Source: CAZPZR01 sp964591105 (GTDB lineage Bacteria; Bacillota; Clostridia; Lachnospirales; Lachnospiraceae). From it: a DNA stretch of 36,706 nucleotides. Positions 14,888-23,119 of this stretch are shown here, piece after piece. The stretch covers positions 1-36,706 of the forward strand of contig CAZPZR010000011.1 of the NCBI GenBank assembly GCA_964591105.1. The letters run 5' to 3'. The notes beneath the pieces are model-generated. The model ran no database searches, had not been told where the DNA came from, and saw nothing but the letters and a program-made list of their open reading frames with translations. How positions within the stretch are numbered: the stretch's first letter is position 1; each line of letters starts with the position of its first letter. The position numbers and the translations under genes are program-made.

Positions 14888-16030
14888 ATGTTATATACCA
14901 TACCAGATTATTATAAAAAATTCAAATGTACCGCTGATGCTTGTGAAGACACTTGTTGTGCAGGCTGGCAGATTGTCATTGATAAAAAAGCGCAGAAAAA
15001 ATATCGCGCCGTACGTGGAAGTTTCCGTCGCAGACTTTGGCGCTCCATCAACTGGAGAAGCGAAACTTTCAAGCAAGATTCTCACAAACGCTGCGCATTT
15101 TTAAATGAGGAAAACTTGTGTGATCTCTATACTGCTCTTGGAGAAGATTCTCTCTGTCGCACTTGTAAGCTTTACCCTCGACACATTGAGGAATTTGAAG
15201 GGGTGCGCGAAATTTCTCTATCACTCTCCTGCCCAGAAGTGGCAAAAATTTTGTTGTCCACAAAAGAGCCTGTGAAATTTATCAGTTATCAAAAATCTGG
15301 GGAGGAAGAGTATGAAGATTTCGATCTGTTCCTCTACTCAAAACTTGCAGATGCCCGCGAAGTCATTTTACAAATTCTGCAGGATCGTTCCAAAAGCGTT
15401 CCCCAGCGTGCGGGATTACTTCTTGGAATCGCCCACGATATGCAAGGACGTATTCTCCGCGGGGAATTATTCTCCTGTGACGAAGTTTTAGAAAAATACC
15501 AGACAGAAAACGCCTGTGCATTTGTCCTAGAAAAAGCAACACAATGGACAGCAGATACAGACGAAGTTTATCTGTTTGCAAAAAAGCAGATGCAGAAACT
15601 CACTGAACTAGAACTTTTGAAAGACGATTGGTTCGTCACCTTAAAAGAGAGTGAACACCTCCTATGTATGAACTCAGGCGCTGTCGAAGCAGAATACACT
15701 GCCATTTCTGCAGAATTCCATCAGTGGTGTGAGCAGCATCTTCCAGATTGGGATATTTGGTGTGAACAACTCCTGGTGTACTTTATCTTCACCTACTTTT
15801 GCGGAGCCGTTTACGACGGGCGCGTGTACGCAAAAGCACAGATGGCTGTGTATAGCATGTTTATCATATGCGAACTGCTAAAAGCACGTTGGATAAAAAA
15901 CGAAAAAATGCTGGATGAAGAAGACATTATAGATATAAGCTATCGCTACTCTAGAGAACTCGAACACTCCGATGAAAACTTGAAAAAGTTAGAAAAAATG
16001 ATGGAAAAAGATTGCTGGATTCGCATTTAG
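14888..16030 (+). CDS. FliB-like flagellin lysine-N-methylase family protein
   Basis: A 380-residue protein with a Cys-rich N-terminal half. The pattern is YKKFKCTADACEDTCCAGW near residues 10-27, KRCAFLNEENLCDLY near 67-81, LCRTCKLYPR near 90-99 and SLSCPEVA near 112. This matches the FliB family, where the Cys cluster probably binds iron-sulfur or metal and members methylate flagellin lysines in Salmonella. The C-terminal half is helical and poorly conserved (FIFTYFCGAVYDGR near 298). A GAAAGGA ribosome binding site lies eight bases upstream. No flagellar gene is in the window, and many gut Firmicutes without flagella carry such proteins. The target is therefore uncertain and may be another protein. 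Confidence 0.82.
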   Translation: MLYTIPDYYKKFKCTADACEDTCCAGWQIVIDKKAQKKYRAVRGSFRRRLWRSINWRSETFKQDSHKRCAFLNEENLCDLYTALGEDSLCRTCKLYPRHIEEFEGVREISLSLSCPEVAKILLSTKEPVKFISYQKSGEEEYEDFDLFLYSKLADAREVILQILQDRSKSVPQRAGLLLGIAHDMQGRILRGELFSCDEVLEKYQTENACAFVLEKATQWTADTDEVYLFAKKQMQKLTELELLKDDWFVTLKESEHLLCMNSGAVEAEYTAISAEFHQWCEQHLPDWDIWCEQLLVYFIFTYFCGAVYDGRVYAKAQMAVYSMFIICELLKARWIKNEKMLDEEDIIDISYRYSRELEHSDENLKKLEKMMEKDCWIRI

Positions 16031-16045
16031 GTACAGGGCAAATTT

Positions 16046-16090
16046 CAATTTAGGACGTAGCCTTTTTCAAAAAGGCTACGTCCTAAATTG
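16046..16090. terminator. Perfect 22-bp inverted repeat between convergent genes
   Basis: Two 22-base arms, 16046-16067 and 16069-16090, are exact reverse complements around a single central C. The structure lies 15 bases after the FliB-like stop and extends into hydF: its right arm covers the last four codons and the stop of hydF. It should act as a bidirectional terminator for the converging genes, although neither side has a clear T tract outside the stem. T5 and A5 runs form the tip of the hairpin. Confidence 0.75.
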
Positions 16091-17326
16091 CGTAAACACA
16101 TCCAAACTTCTCTCCAATATTCCTTTCATATATGCGATCGCTGTCCCATAATTGGTAATCGGAATCCCCGCGTCACCTGCGCACTTTAATCGATATTTCA
16201 TCTCTCGTTCGTTCAGTGTGCAGCCGCCGCAATGTATGATTATTTTGTATTTTTTTAGGTCTACCGGAAATTCTGTTCCGCTTGTGAATTCAAAGTTTAT
16301 TTCTTTCTTCGTATATTTTTTTATAAATCTTGGCAGTTTTACTGTCCCGATATCTTCGCACTGTCTATGGTGGGTACACCCTTCCGCAATCAGCACAGTA
16401 TCCCCGTCTTCCAAGGTATCCAGTGCTTTCGCACCGCTCGCCACGACTTCCAGATTTCCTTTATATCGTGCAAAAAGTATGGAAAAGGATGTCAGTGGAA
16501 TATCTTCTGGTGTTTCTTGTGCCACTTTTTCAAAGGCCTGACTATCAGTAATCACCAGTGCCGGTTTCTTCCCCAATGTTTCCAATGTCTGCTTTAATTC
16601 GGTGTCTTTCGCAACTACAGCCACCGCACCATGATCCAGAATATCGCGAATGGTCTGCTGTTGTGGCAAGATCAATCGCCCTTTTGGAGCTGATGCATCA
16701 ATCGGCACTACCAGGACAATCAGGTCTAACGGTTGGATCAGGTCTCCTACGATTGTACGTGGATGCTCTCCCTGTGGAACAAGTTTTGTCAACTGCTCCT
16801 TCATTTCAGAAATATTTTCCTGTTTGGACGCACTCACCCAAAGCATCGGAGCTCCAAGTGCTTCTGCTTCCTTCAAGTCTCCTGCTTCCTTCAAGTCTTC
16901 TGCATCTTGCAAGTTTCCTGTTTTCTTCTGCAGCAGATCTGCTTTATTTTTTACCACCAGACACGGAATCTGTTTCTCTTTTATTTTTCCCAGGATATCC
17001 CAATCTTCCTGTGTCATTCCCACAGTTCCGTCTACCACCAGAATTGCGAGATCTGTCTTATTCAACATTTGATACGCTTTTTGAACCCTCAGATTTCCAA
17101 GCTCTCCTTCATCATCCAGTCCCGGTGTATCGATGAGCACAACAGGCCCAAGTGGAAGCAATTCCATCGCTTTTAATACTGGGTCTGTTGTTGTTCCCTT
17201 CACCTCTGACACGATAGACAGATTTTGTCCTGTCAGCGCATTGATGATGCTGGATTTTCCCGCATTACGCTTTCCGAAGATTCCAATATGCAGGCGTTCT
17301 GCTGAAGGTGTCTGATTCAAACTCAT
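16076..17326 (-). CDS. hydF: [FeFe]-hydrogenase maturation GTPase HydF
   Basis: HydF is the scaffold GTPase that carries the 2Fe subcluster precursor and inserts it into apo-hydrogenase. The start chosen is the ATG giving MSLNQTPSAERLHIGIFG (416 residues); the longer frame starts with GTG inside the ribosome binding region. The G-domain shows P-loop GKRNAGKSS at 18-26, switch TTTD near 45-48, DTPG at 66-69, NKAD at 127-130 and SAS at 165-167. The C-terminal cluster domain has C317-T-H319 and, 46 residues after H319, C366-G-G-C369, the HydF signature. Between NKAD and SAS there is a three-copy hexapeptide repeat (residues about 137-156). The last residues QFRT lie inside an inverted repeat. 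The gene is the third of hydE-hydG-hydF. Confidence 0.96.
   Translation of the reverse strand: MSLNQTPSAERLHIGIFGKRNAGKSSIINALTGQNLSIVSEVKGTTTDPVLKAMELLPLGPVVLIDTPGLDDEGELGNLRVQKAYQMLNKTDLAILVVDGTVGMTQEDWDILGKIKEKQIPCLVVKNKADLLQKKTGNLQDAEDLKEAGDLKEAEALGAPMLWVSASKQENISEMKEQLTKLVPQGEHPRTIVGDLIQPLDLIVLVVPIDASAPKGRLILPQQQTIRDILDHGAVAVVAKDTELKQTLETLGKKPALVITDSQAFEKVAQETPEDIPLTSFSILFARYKGNLEVVASGAKALDTLEDGDTVLIAEGCTHHRQCEDIGTVKLPRFIKKYTKKEINFEFTSGTEFPVDLKKYKIIIHCGGCTLNEREMKYRLKCAGDAGIPITNYGTAIAYMKGILERSLDVFTQFRT
16866..16919. repeat. Three 18-bp tandem repeats inside hydF
   Basis: Three imperfect 18-base units in a row: 16866-16883, 16884-16901 and 16902-16919. The first two differ at only two positions; the third is more diverged. 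In the hydF frame they encode six-residue units of the form (G/E)-(N/D)-L-(Q/K)-(D/E)-A. Copy number may vary without shifting the frame. Confidence 0.85.
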
Positions 17327-17353
17327 ACGTTCTTCCACTCCTCATGTTCTATC

Positions 17354-18775
17354 TTAGAAACGGAAATCTCTTCGATTATTTTCACGAATCATTTTCAAAT
17401 TTTCCACAACAACTGCGCGGGCTTTTTCATTTGGCACATTAAGAACTTCCTTGTCGATCAAACGGTCGCCTACCAGTTTTGTTGCTGGTGATGCGTAATC
17501 CATCAAATATTCTTGTAAGGTCATCAGCGCATTTGGATGGCAGCAGTTCTGAATCTGTCCGCTCTTTAACAGAGACATGAATCTATCTCCAGTTCTTCCT
17601 TCTCGGTAACATGCAGTACAGAAGCTTGGAATGTAGTCCATTTCCATCAGCCAGCGCACAACCTCATCCAGTGGACGATTGTCGTTCACATCAAACTGTT
17701 CTGTCTTTTCTTCTTCTGGTTCTGGCTCGCAGTATCCTCCTACACTTGTTCTGGAACCACCACTGATCTGTGATACGCCCAAATGCAGCACTCGTTCACG
17801 CACAGATTTGCTTTCGCGTGTAGAAATAATCATTCCTGTATAAGGAACTGCGATTCGGATACAGGCAACAATTTTTGCAAATGTTTCATCATCGATTCCA
17901 TTTGTAAATGTACTTGCGTCAATATCATCCGCATTGCGAAGTCTTGGCACACTGATTGTATGTGGTCCTACGCCAAATGCTGCTTCCAAATGTTCCGCAT
18001 GCATCAAAAGACCTGCAAATTCATAGCGGTATTTGTCCAGACCAAATAATACCCCAAGTCCTACGTCATCCACGCCACCTTCCATCGCACGGTCCATGGC
18101 TTCTGTATGATAATCATAATCATGTTTTGGTCCTGTTGGATGCAGTTCCAAATAACTTTCTTTGTGGTATGTTTCCTGGAACAAAATATAGGTTCCAATT
18201 CCCGCTTCATGGAGCAGACGATAGTTATCTACCGTTGTTGCCGCCACGTTGATATTTACACGGCGAATCGCACCATTTTTATGCTTAATATTGTAAATGG
18301 TATTGATGGAATCCAGATAATATTCCATCGTATTGTGAACTGGATCTTCCCCAGCTTCCAAAGCCAAACGCTTGTGACCCATGTCCTGAAGTGCAATTAC
18401 TTCACGGCGAATCTCTTCCTGTGTTAATTTCTTACGTGGAATGTGCTTATTTTTTAAATGATATGGGCAATAAGTACATCCGTTGATGCAGTAGTTTGAA
18501 AGATATAATGGTGCAAAAAGTACAATACGATTTCCATAAAAATCTCTCTTAATCTGCTCTGCTAATCGGAAGATTTTCTCATTCATTCCTGCATCTTCAC
18601 AGGCAAGAAGTACAGACGCTTCTCGATGAGACAAGCCCTTTCTTAATTTTGCTTTCTCAATCAAAGATTCAATCAGTTCCAGATTATTTTTATTTTCATC
18701 CGCATATGCTAAAGATTCCAGAATCTCTTCATGATTGATAAACTCATCCGCGTGTTTTGATAAAACATCATACAT
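17354..18775 (-). CDS. hydG: [FeFe]-hydrogenase maturase HydG, tyrosine lyase
   Basis: HydG is the radical SAM enzyme that cleaves tyrosine to p-cresol, CO and cyanide and builds the Fe(CO)(CN) unit of the H-cluster. The protein is 473 residues, normal for the family. The radical SAM cluster motif is C96-I-N-G-C100-T-Y-C103. The second cluster motif near the C terminus is C386-T-A-C389 followed by C412, a CX2CX22C spacing that fits HydG and separates it from ThiH. Other marks are LEAGEDP near 139, LFQETYHKESYLELHP near 199 and GVGLGVLFG-like DVGLGVLFGLDKYR near 238. An AGGGGG ribosome binding site precedes the start, 13 bases after hydE. Confidence 0.97.
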   Translation of the reverse strand: MYDVLSKHADEFINHEEILESLAYADENKNNLELIESLIEKAKLRKGLSHREASVLLACEDAGMNEKIFRLAEQIKRDFYGNRIVLFAPLYLSNYCINGCTYCPYHLKNKHIPRKKLTQEEIRREVIALQDMGHKRLALEAGEDPVHNTMEYYLDSINTIYNIKHKNGAIRRVNINVAATTVDNYRLLHEAGIGTYILFQETYHKESYLELHPTGPKHDYDYHTEAMDRAMEGGVDDVGLGVLFGLDKYRYEFAGLLMHAEHLEAAFGVGPHTISVPRLRNADDIDASTFTNGIDDETFAKIVACIRIAVPYTGMIISTRESKSVRERVLHLGVSQISGGSRTSVGGYCEPEPEEEKTEQFDVNDNRPLDEVVRWLMEMDYIPSFCTACYREGRTGDRFMSLLKSGQIQNCCHPNALMTLQEYLMDYASPATKLVGDRLIDKEVLNVPNEKARAVVVENLKMIRENNRRDFRF

Positions 18776-18788
18776 TTTTCTCTACCCC

Positions 18789-19862
18789 CTAAATTTCTTC
18801 CATTTCTATTTCATTTTTTGAATCTCCACGATCTGTGACAACACGATAGCCAATCGCCTGCATTCGTTCTTCCAGGTCTTTGCGGCACTCTGCAGCTTCT
18901 GTCCCCATGCAGATCTTATTGTCATATAACGTATATTCTTTCCGCACATCCACTGGTGACAGATTCGGCATCACCACATTCGCTCCTGCCAAAATTCCAA
19001 GTTCCCGTCCCTCTGGCGAAATCGTTCCAAGTGCTGTCGTAGCTGGCAACAGTACTTTGGGAAGCATCACGCGCAACAGACCCAGCATAAAAATCGTCAA
19101 TTCCAACGTTCCTGCTTTCTCTTTGGCGAATGGCGTGTCATGGTGTGGGATAAATGGTCCAATTCCAATCATCTGCGGATTCAGCCGCTTGATAAACATC
19201 ATATCCTGTGCTAGATGCTTTGCCGTCTGTCCTGGCGATCCTACCATAAATCCAGTTCCTACCTGATAGCCAATTTCCTTTAAATCCCACAGACACTGCT
19301 GCCGCGCCTCGGCACTCAAGCTTTTGGGATGCAGCTGTCCATAATGACATGCGTGATAAGTTTCATGTCTCAGCAAATAGCGGTCTGCCCCTGCATCGTA
19401 AAGTCTCTGATAGCTTTCCTTTGAGCGTTCTCCCACCGACAATGTCACTGCACAATCTGGGTGTCGTCGCTTGATTTCTCTAATCAATTCTTCCAACCGC
19501 TCATCTGTGAAATATCCATCTTCTCCGCCTTGCAGCACGAAGGTACGAAATCCTAAAGCATATCCTTCTTTGCAGCACTGTAAAATCTGCTCTGTCGTCA
19601 AGCGATACCGATTTGCATTTCCATTGCTCTTTCGAATTCCACAGTAGAAGCAATCATTTTTACAATAATTGGTAAATTCAATTAGCCCACGCACATAGAC
19701 ATCATGTCCATAATATTGATGTCGTTCCTCTCTTGCCATTGCAAATAATTCTTCTGCAAGTTCCGGAGTCCTTCCTTCAATTAACGTAACCCACTCATCT
19801 TCTGATAATTCGCGCTCGGTTTTTAACTTTTTTATAAGCTGATGAAATTCTCTCGTCTGCAT
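18789..19862 (-). CDS. hydE: [FeFe]-hydrogenase maturase HydE, radical SAM enzyme
   Basis: HydE is a radical SAM enzyme of the H-cluster pathway, acting with HydG and HydF to build the bridging dithiolate and dinuclear iron site. The start chosen is the ATG giving MQTREFHQLI (357 residues), with GGAGG five bases upstream; a GTG further up is less likely. The cluster motif is C67-K-N-D-C71-F-Y-C74. Other marks are YVRGLIEFTNYC, LQGGEDGYFTDE near 110, LRHETYHACHYGQLHP near 163 and GTGFMVGSPGQT near 204, all typical of HydE. The gene is first in hydE-hydG-hydF. It is preceded by a 5' leader with its own promoter and a terminator hairpin, so expression may be attenuated. Confidence 0.97.
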   Translation of the reverse strand: MQTREFHQLIKKLKTERELSEDEWVTLIEGRTPELAEELFAMAREERHQYYGHDVYVRGLIEFTNYCKNDCFYCGIRKSNGNANRYRLTTEQILQCCKEGYALGFRTFVLQGGEDGYFTDERLEELIREIKRRHPDCAVTLSVGERSKESYQRLYDAGADRYLLRHETYHACHYGQLHPKSLSAEARQQCLWDLKEIGYQVGTGFMVGSPGQTAKHLAQDMMFIKRLNPQMIGIGPFIPHHDTPFAKEKAGTLELTIFMLGLLRVMLPKVLLPATTALGTISPEGRELGILAGANVVMPNLSPVDVRKEYTLYDNKICMGTEAAECRKDLEERMQAIGYRVVTDRGDSKNEIEMEEI

Positions 19863-19915
19863 AAGAACCTCCAAATTCACAATTTAACACTTGTAGAATT
19901 CTCCTCGCGGATAGC

Positions 19916-19945
19916 AAAAAGACCTGACACCACTGGCGTCAGGTC
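19916..19945 (-). terminator. Terminator hairpin inside the hydE leader
   Basis: On the minus strand an eight-base stem GACCTGAC/GTCAGGTC (plus-strand arms at 19921-19928 and 19938-19945) with a nine-base loop is followed by TTTTT. It stands about 54 bases before the hydE start and after a promoter at 20054-20082. It must be read through, or be blocked, for hydE to be expressed from that promoter. Confidence 0.8.
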
Positions 19946-20047
19946 CTAAAATCTCCTATCACAAACAACCAAAGCTCTCGCTTTAGTTCTTGTCCGAATC
20001 TGTTCGCCTTTTCACTTAGGAACATTCCTTTGTGGTCAGTACGTGTT
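19916..20047 (-). ncRNA. Candidate structured leader RNA / attenuator upstream of hydE
   Basis: The leader, read on the minus strand from a start near 20047, folds as a possible three-way junction. P1 pairs TCCTA (20017-20021) with TAGGA (19954-19958). P2 is CGAA-CAGA-TTCG (19995-20006). P3 is a nine-pair stem closed by a GAGA tetraloop (19967-19988). An intrinsic terminator follows. The 5' strand of P1 can instead pair over six bases, TCCTAA with TTAGGA at 19944-19949, and this overlaps the first bases of the terminator stem. That gives two mutually exclusive forms, as in attenuators and riboswitches. I do not recognise it as a known riboswitch class. A plain terminator for the preceding M18 gene is the simplest alternative. 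Confidence 0.55.
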
Positions 20048-20053
20048 TCGTTT

Positions 20054-20082
20054 ATTATAACATGTACCCTATTTACGAACAA
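20054..20082 (-). promoter_or_regulatory. Promoter of hydE-hydG-hydF leader
   Basis: On the minus strand a TTGTTC -35 box (20077-20082), a 17-base spacer and a perfect TATAAT -10 box (20054-20059) preceded by TGT, an extended -10 form. It begins 20 bases after the M18 peptidase stop and would start a leader of about 185 bases before hydE. Confidence 0.65.
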
Positions 20083-20101
20083 GATTCAAACATCTTTATT
20101 T

Positions 20102-21412
20102 TTACTTTAATTCTATGCTTCCATGTTCACCCGAACAGATTGCACTGGCAAAAAATGTCTCTGCTAATTTGATCAAATATGTCACATCTTTCACACCGCC
20201 AGTTTCATATGGAGAATGCATCGCAAGCTGTGCCACACCAATATCTACCGTATTCATTGCTACCTGTGTGTTCGAAATATTTCCAAGTGTAGAACCTCCA
20301 AGCATATCTGAACGATTTACAAATGTCTGCACTGGTATTTCTGCTTTTTCACACAACATCTTCAGCACTGCCGTTGATACAGCATCTGTCGTATATTTCT
20401 GATTTGCACTATATTTGATCACCACACCGCCGTTTGGATATGGGCGATTGGTTGGATCCGTTTTTTCCCCTTTGTTCGGATGCACCGCATGCGCATTATC
20501 TGCGGAAATCATGAAGCTTCTTGCAAGTGCCATGTGATATTGCTCCTCACTTCTTCCCATTCCACGATTGATACGGGTCAAAGTATCTTTCAAAAACGTA
20601 GAAGCTGCTCCCTGTTTTGTTCCACTTCCAACTTCTTCGTTATCGAGCACACAATGTACGCAAACATTCGCTTCATTTTCCCCAGCTATGATTCCTTGTA
20701 ATGACGCGTATGCACACTCCAAATCATCCAGCTTTGCACTGGACAAAAATGCTTCTTCAGCTCCCCAAATTACTCCTTTTTGACGATTGTATAAAAACAA
20801 ATCATTTCCAACGATGTCCTTTTCTTCAACCCCTGCAGATTCTGCAACAATTTTCATGAAACTTCCCTTTGCAGTCTCGTCTCCGAAAACCGGAAGCAAA
20901 TCAACTTGCGGATTATATTTATACCCTTCGTTCACTTCACGATTCATATGAATCGCCAGATTTGGAATCATCAGTAAATCACGATCTACGCATACAAGCT
21001 TTGGTGCTAATCGATATCCATCTTTCACCATCAATCTACCTGCCACAGAAAGTGGTCGGTCGAACCATGGTGCACAGATCATACCACCGTATTTTTCTAC
21101 ATTTAATTTTACGTAGCTGTGCTCAGCTTCCATCTCTGCATGTTCTTTCACCTTGAAGGTTGGCGCATCGCTATGACTAGCCATTATCTGGAAGCCACCA
21201 AACTCATCCGTTGGAATTTTAAATGCAATCAACGAGGAATCATTACGAGTAACGTAATATTTTCCACCTCTCTCAAGATTCCAGGAATCTTTTTCCACAA
21301 GTTCCTGAAATCCTGCTTTTCCAAGTTCTTCTCTCATGTTCTGAATCACATGGAATGGACTTGGACTTTTCTCAATGAACGCCAACAAATTTTTCGCATT
21401 TTCTTTGTACAT
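20102..21412 (-). CDS. M18 family aminopeptidase
   Basis: A 436-residue dinuclear-zinc aminopeptidase that removes N-terminal residues from peptides in the cytoplasm. Metal and catalytic motifs are visible: MASHSDAPTFKV near residues 77-88, LDDLECAYASL near 228 and DNEEVGSGTKQGA near 258, with the acid pair Glu-Glu. SADNAHAVHPN is near 304, GGSTLGNIS near 381, and AMHSPYETGG near 405 carries the last metal His. The length is normal for bacterial M18 enzymes. The gene starts 18 bases after the stop of an amino-acid permease gene, so uptake and peptide breakdown are probably co-expressed. No terminator was found between its end and the hydE promoter. Confidence 0.95.
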   Translation of the reverse strand: MYKENAKNLLAFIEKSPSPFHVIQNMREELGKAGFQELVEKDSWNLERGGKYYVTRNDSSLIAFKIPTDEFGGFQIMASHSDAPTFKVKEHAEMEAEHSYVKLNVEKYGGMICAPWFDRPLSVAGRLMVKDGYRLAPKLVCVDRDLLMIPNLAIHMNREVNEGYKYNPQVDLLPVFGDETAKGSFMKIVAESAGVEEKDIVGNDLFLYNRQKGVIWGAEEAFLSSAKLDDLECAYASLQGIIAGENEANVCVHCVLDNEEVGSGTKQGAASTFLKDTLTRINRGMGRSEEQYHMALARSFMISADNAHAVHPNKGEKTDPTNRPYPNGGVVIKYSANQKYTTDAVSTAVLKMLCEKAEIPVQTFVNRSDMLGGSTLGNISNTQVAMNTVDIGVAQLAMHSPYETGGVKDVTYLIKLAETFFASAICSGEHGSIELK

Positions 21413-21430
21413 ACTATCACTCTGCCTTAA

Positions 21431-22834
21431 CTATTTGTTCTTTTTTGCAAGCTTTGGCATGATGAATCCTAATCCTACCAATACAACTGGTGTTGCAATG
21501 TTCAGCGCTAACTGGAATGGATCTTCAGAGTAGATTCCTCCGATACAAGCTGCTGCTGTCAGAAGGAAGCACCATGCACCAGCGATCATACCTGCTGTTC
21601 TATTTTTCAAGAATTTGTATTCTGGATTGAATTTATCTCCAGCCTTTTTCAGCATAACATATGCAACAAATACCCACAAGTAACGAAGTGGCATACATAC
21701 AGAGTTTAATTTTACAAGCCATTTTACCAAAGCATCTACATTTTCAATACCAAATGCTGGAACAATGATCAAGATACCTGCAATTACTGCTACTAATTTA
21801 TGTCCATTGACATAAGCACCATTTTCATTCTGTTTGAACAATGACTTTGGAATAAATTCTTCATCTGAGTTTCCAAGAAGCATTGCAAGTGGCGCATCAA
21901 TAGAGATAATCATAACTGAAATCTGTGAAATAAACTGTGTTAATGCATATAAGATTACAAAAAGTTTTCCAACTCCATAGTAAGATCCTAACATTTCAAA
22001 TGCATAGTAAGCTCCATTTGTCATTAAGTCTTCTGGAATGTTCTGAGAATCGAACATCATACCAAGTGAAATTGTTCCGAGGATTGCTGTTACTGCAATC
22101 ATTACTGCAAGTGCGATCATTCCCTTTGAGAAGTCTTTGGAAGGATCTTTTGTTTTGTTTACATATGGTGAGAATTTCTCACATCCACCTACTGCAAATA
22201 CAAGGATAGAAAGACTTGTAAAGAATTTCATATCAAATGAAGGTAAAAATGTACTTACAGACCATTCAATGTCAAGAAGTGGTGCATCTGTAATTGCTGG
22301 TGCAGCAATCATAAGAACCACGTAAAGAATAGACATTACAAACATTGCTGTTCCTGCAAGAGATGAAATTCTCTTTAATACAGAAACACCTTTTCCAGCT
22401 AACCATAATGCTGCTAAGAAAAGTACAAGGCAAAGAATCTGAAGAACCATTGTGTTCATCTGACTTGCTCTTGCATCCTGGAAAAATACCCAGCCTGCTG
22501 CAATAACTGCAGAGTTTGGTTTCTGTGAAATATAAGGCATATGAACAACCCAATATGTCCATCCTGCAAAATATGCTGCTCTTTTTCCAATTGTTCCGTT
22601 AATCCAAGAACTTACACCACCTGCTGTATCCTTGAAAGTTGATCCAAGTTCTCCTACCATCAATGCGTATGGAATGAAATAAATTGCAAAAATAAATATC
22701 CATGCTCCTACTGCTTTCAATCCATCGTAAGATGCGAAACCATTGATGGAGTTACCAAATCCCCAAACGCCACCAAACGCCATGAGTGCCAACTGCCACC
22801 ATAAAATTTTCTTATTATCTTTTGTTTGTCCCAT
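21431..22834 (-). CDS. APC family amino-acid permease
   Basis: A 467-residue membrane transporter with about twelve helices. The first helix region ALMAFGGVWGFGNSINGFASYDGL near residues 16-40 has the Gly-rich unwound stretch that binds amino acids in the APC family. The segments GELGSTFKDTAGGVSSWI near 62 and AVGGCEKFSPYVNKTKDPSKDF near 214 are also typical of this family. No residue set that fixes the ligand could be recognised. It is co-oriented with and 18 bases upstream of the M18 aminopeptidase gene. A strong AAAGGAGAGG ribosome binding site precedes the ATG. Confidence 0.9.
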   Translation of the reverse strand: MGQTKDNKKILWWQLALMAFGGVWGFGNSINGFASYDGLKAVGAWIFIFAIYFIPYALMVGELGSTFKDTAGGVSSWINGTIGKRAAYFAGWTYWVVHMPYISQKPNSAVIAAGWVFFQDARASQMNTMVLQILCLVLFLAALWLAGKGVSVLKRISSLAGTAMFVMSILYVVLMIAAPAITDAPLLDIEWSVSTFLPSFDMKFFTSLSILVFAVGGCEKFSPYVNKTKDPSKDFSKGMIALAVMIAVTAILGTISLGMMFDSQNIPEDLMTNGAYYAFEMLGSYYGVGKLFVILYALTQFISQISVMIISIDAPLAMLLGNSDEEFIPKSLFKQNENGAYVNGHKLVAVIAGILIIVPAFGIENVDALVKWLVKLNSVCMPLRYLWVFVAYVMLKKAGDKFNPEYKFLKNRTAGMIAGAWCFLLTAAACIGGIYSEDPFQLALNIATPVVLVGLGFIMPKLAKKNK

Positions 22835-22892
22835 CGTTCCTCTCCTTTATCCATTTATTATTTTAGTACGCTAAATTTCCGCTTAACGCACT

Positions 22893-22925
22893 TGTGGAGC
22901 AAGACACGATTTGCCTTGCTCCACA
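22893..22925. repeat. 11-bp perfect inverted repeat in leader of APC permease gene
   Basis: Arms TGTGGAGCAAG (22893-22903) and CTTGCTCCACA (22915-22925) are exact reverse complements around an 11-base loop. It lies 59 bases upstream of the APC permease start, with no T tract on either side. It may be a leader hairpin or an operator. The 285-base gap between the permease and the NSS symporter holds this hairpin and the terminator at 22959-22999. No other gene was seen there. Confidence 0.6.
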
Positions 22926-22958
22926 TAAAACGACACTCAAACGGTATAGCAACTAATA

Positions 22959-22999
22959 AAATGCACCTGCAAGTTAATTCTTTCCCTGCAAGTGCATTT
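22959..22999 (-). terminator. Terminator after NSS symporter gene
   Basis: Arms AAATGCAC and GTGCATTT, extended inward by a mismatch and a TGCA/TGCA pairing, form a long hairpin. On the minus strand it is followed by TTTTATT, and on the plus strand by GTGTTTTTG. It lies about 120 bases past the symporter stop and before the APC permease leader. Confidence 0.6.
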
Positions 23000-23119
23000 C
23001 GTGTTTTTGTATAATTTCTGTCTCTTCTTGTTAATTTATAAACAGACTTTTTGTTAGAATCGCTGAAATTGAATTTCTTGTCCGAACTGCAGTCTATTTT
23101 TGCATTAGTTTTTATTCCC

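Noticed and set aside
16558..17176. Long plus-strand frames of 192 and 147 codons
   Set aside because: They are antisense to hydF, whose GTPase and Fe-S motifs are complete. The plus-strand products are Ser/Pro/Leu-rich with no known motif, as expected for shadow frames.
22893..22925. Strong hairpin taken at first as a terminator
   Set aside because: There is no T tract on either strand after the stem, and it lies in the leader of the APC permease gene. It is listed as an inverted repeat only.
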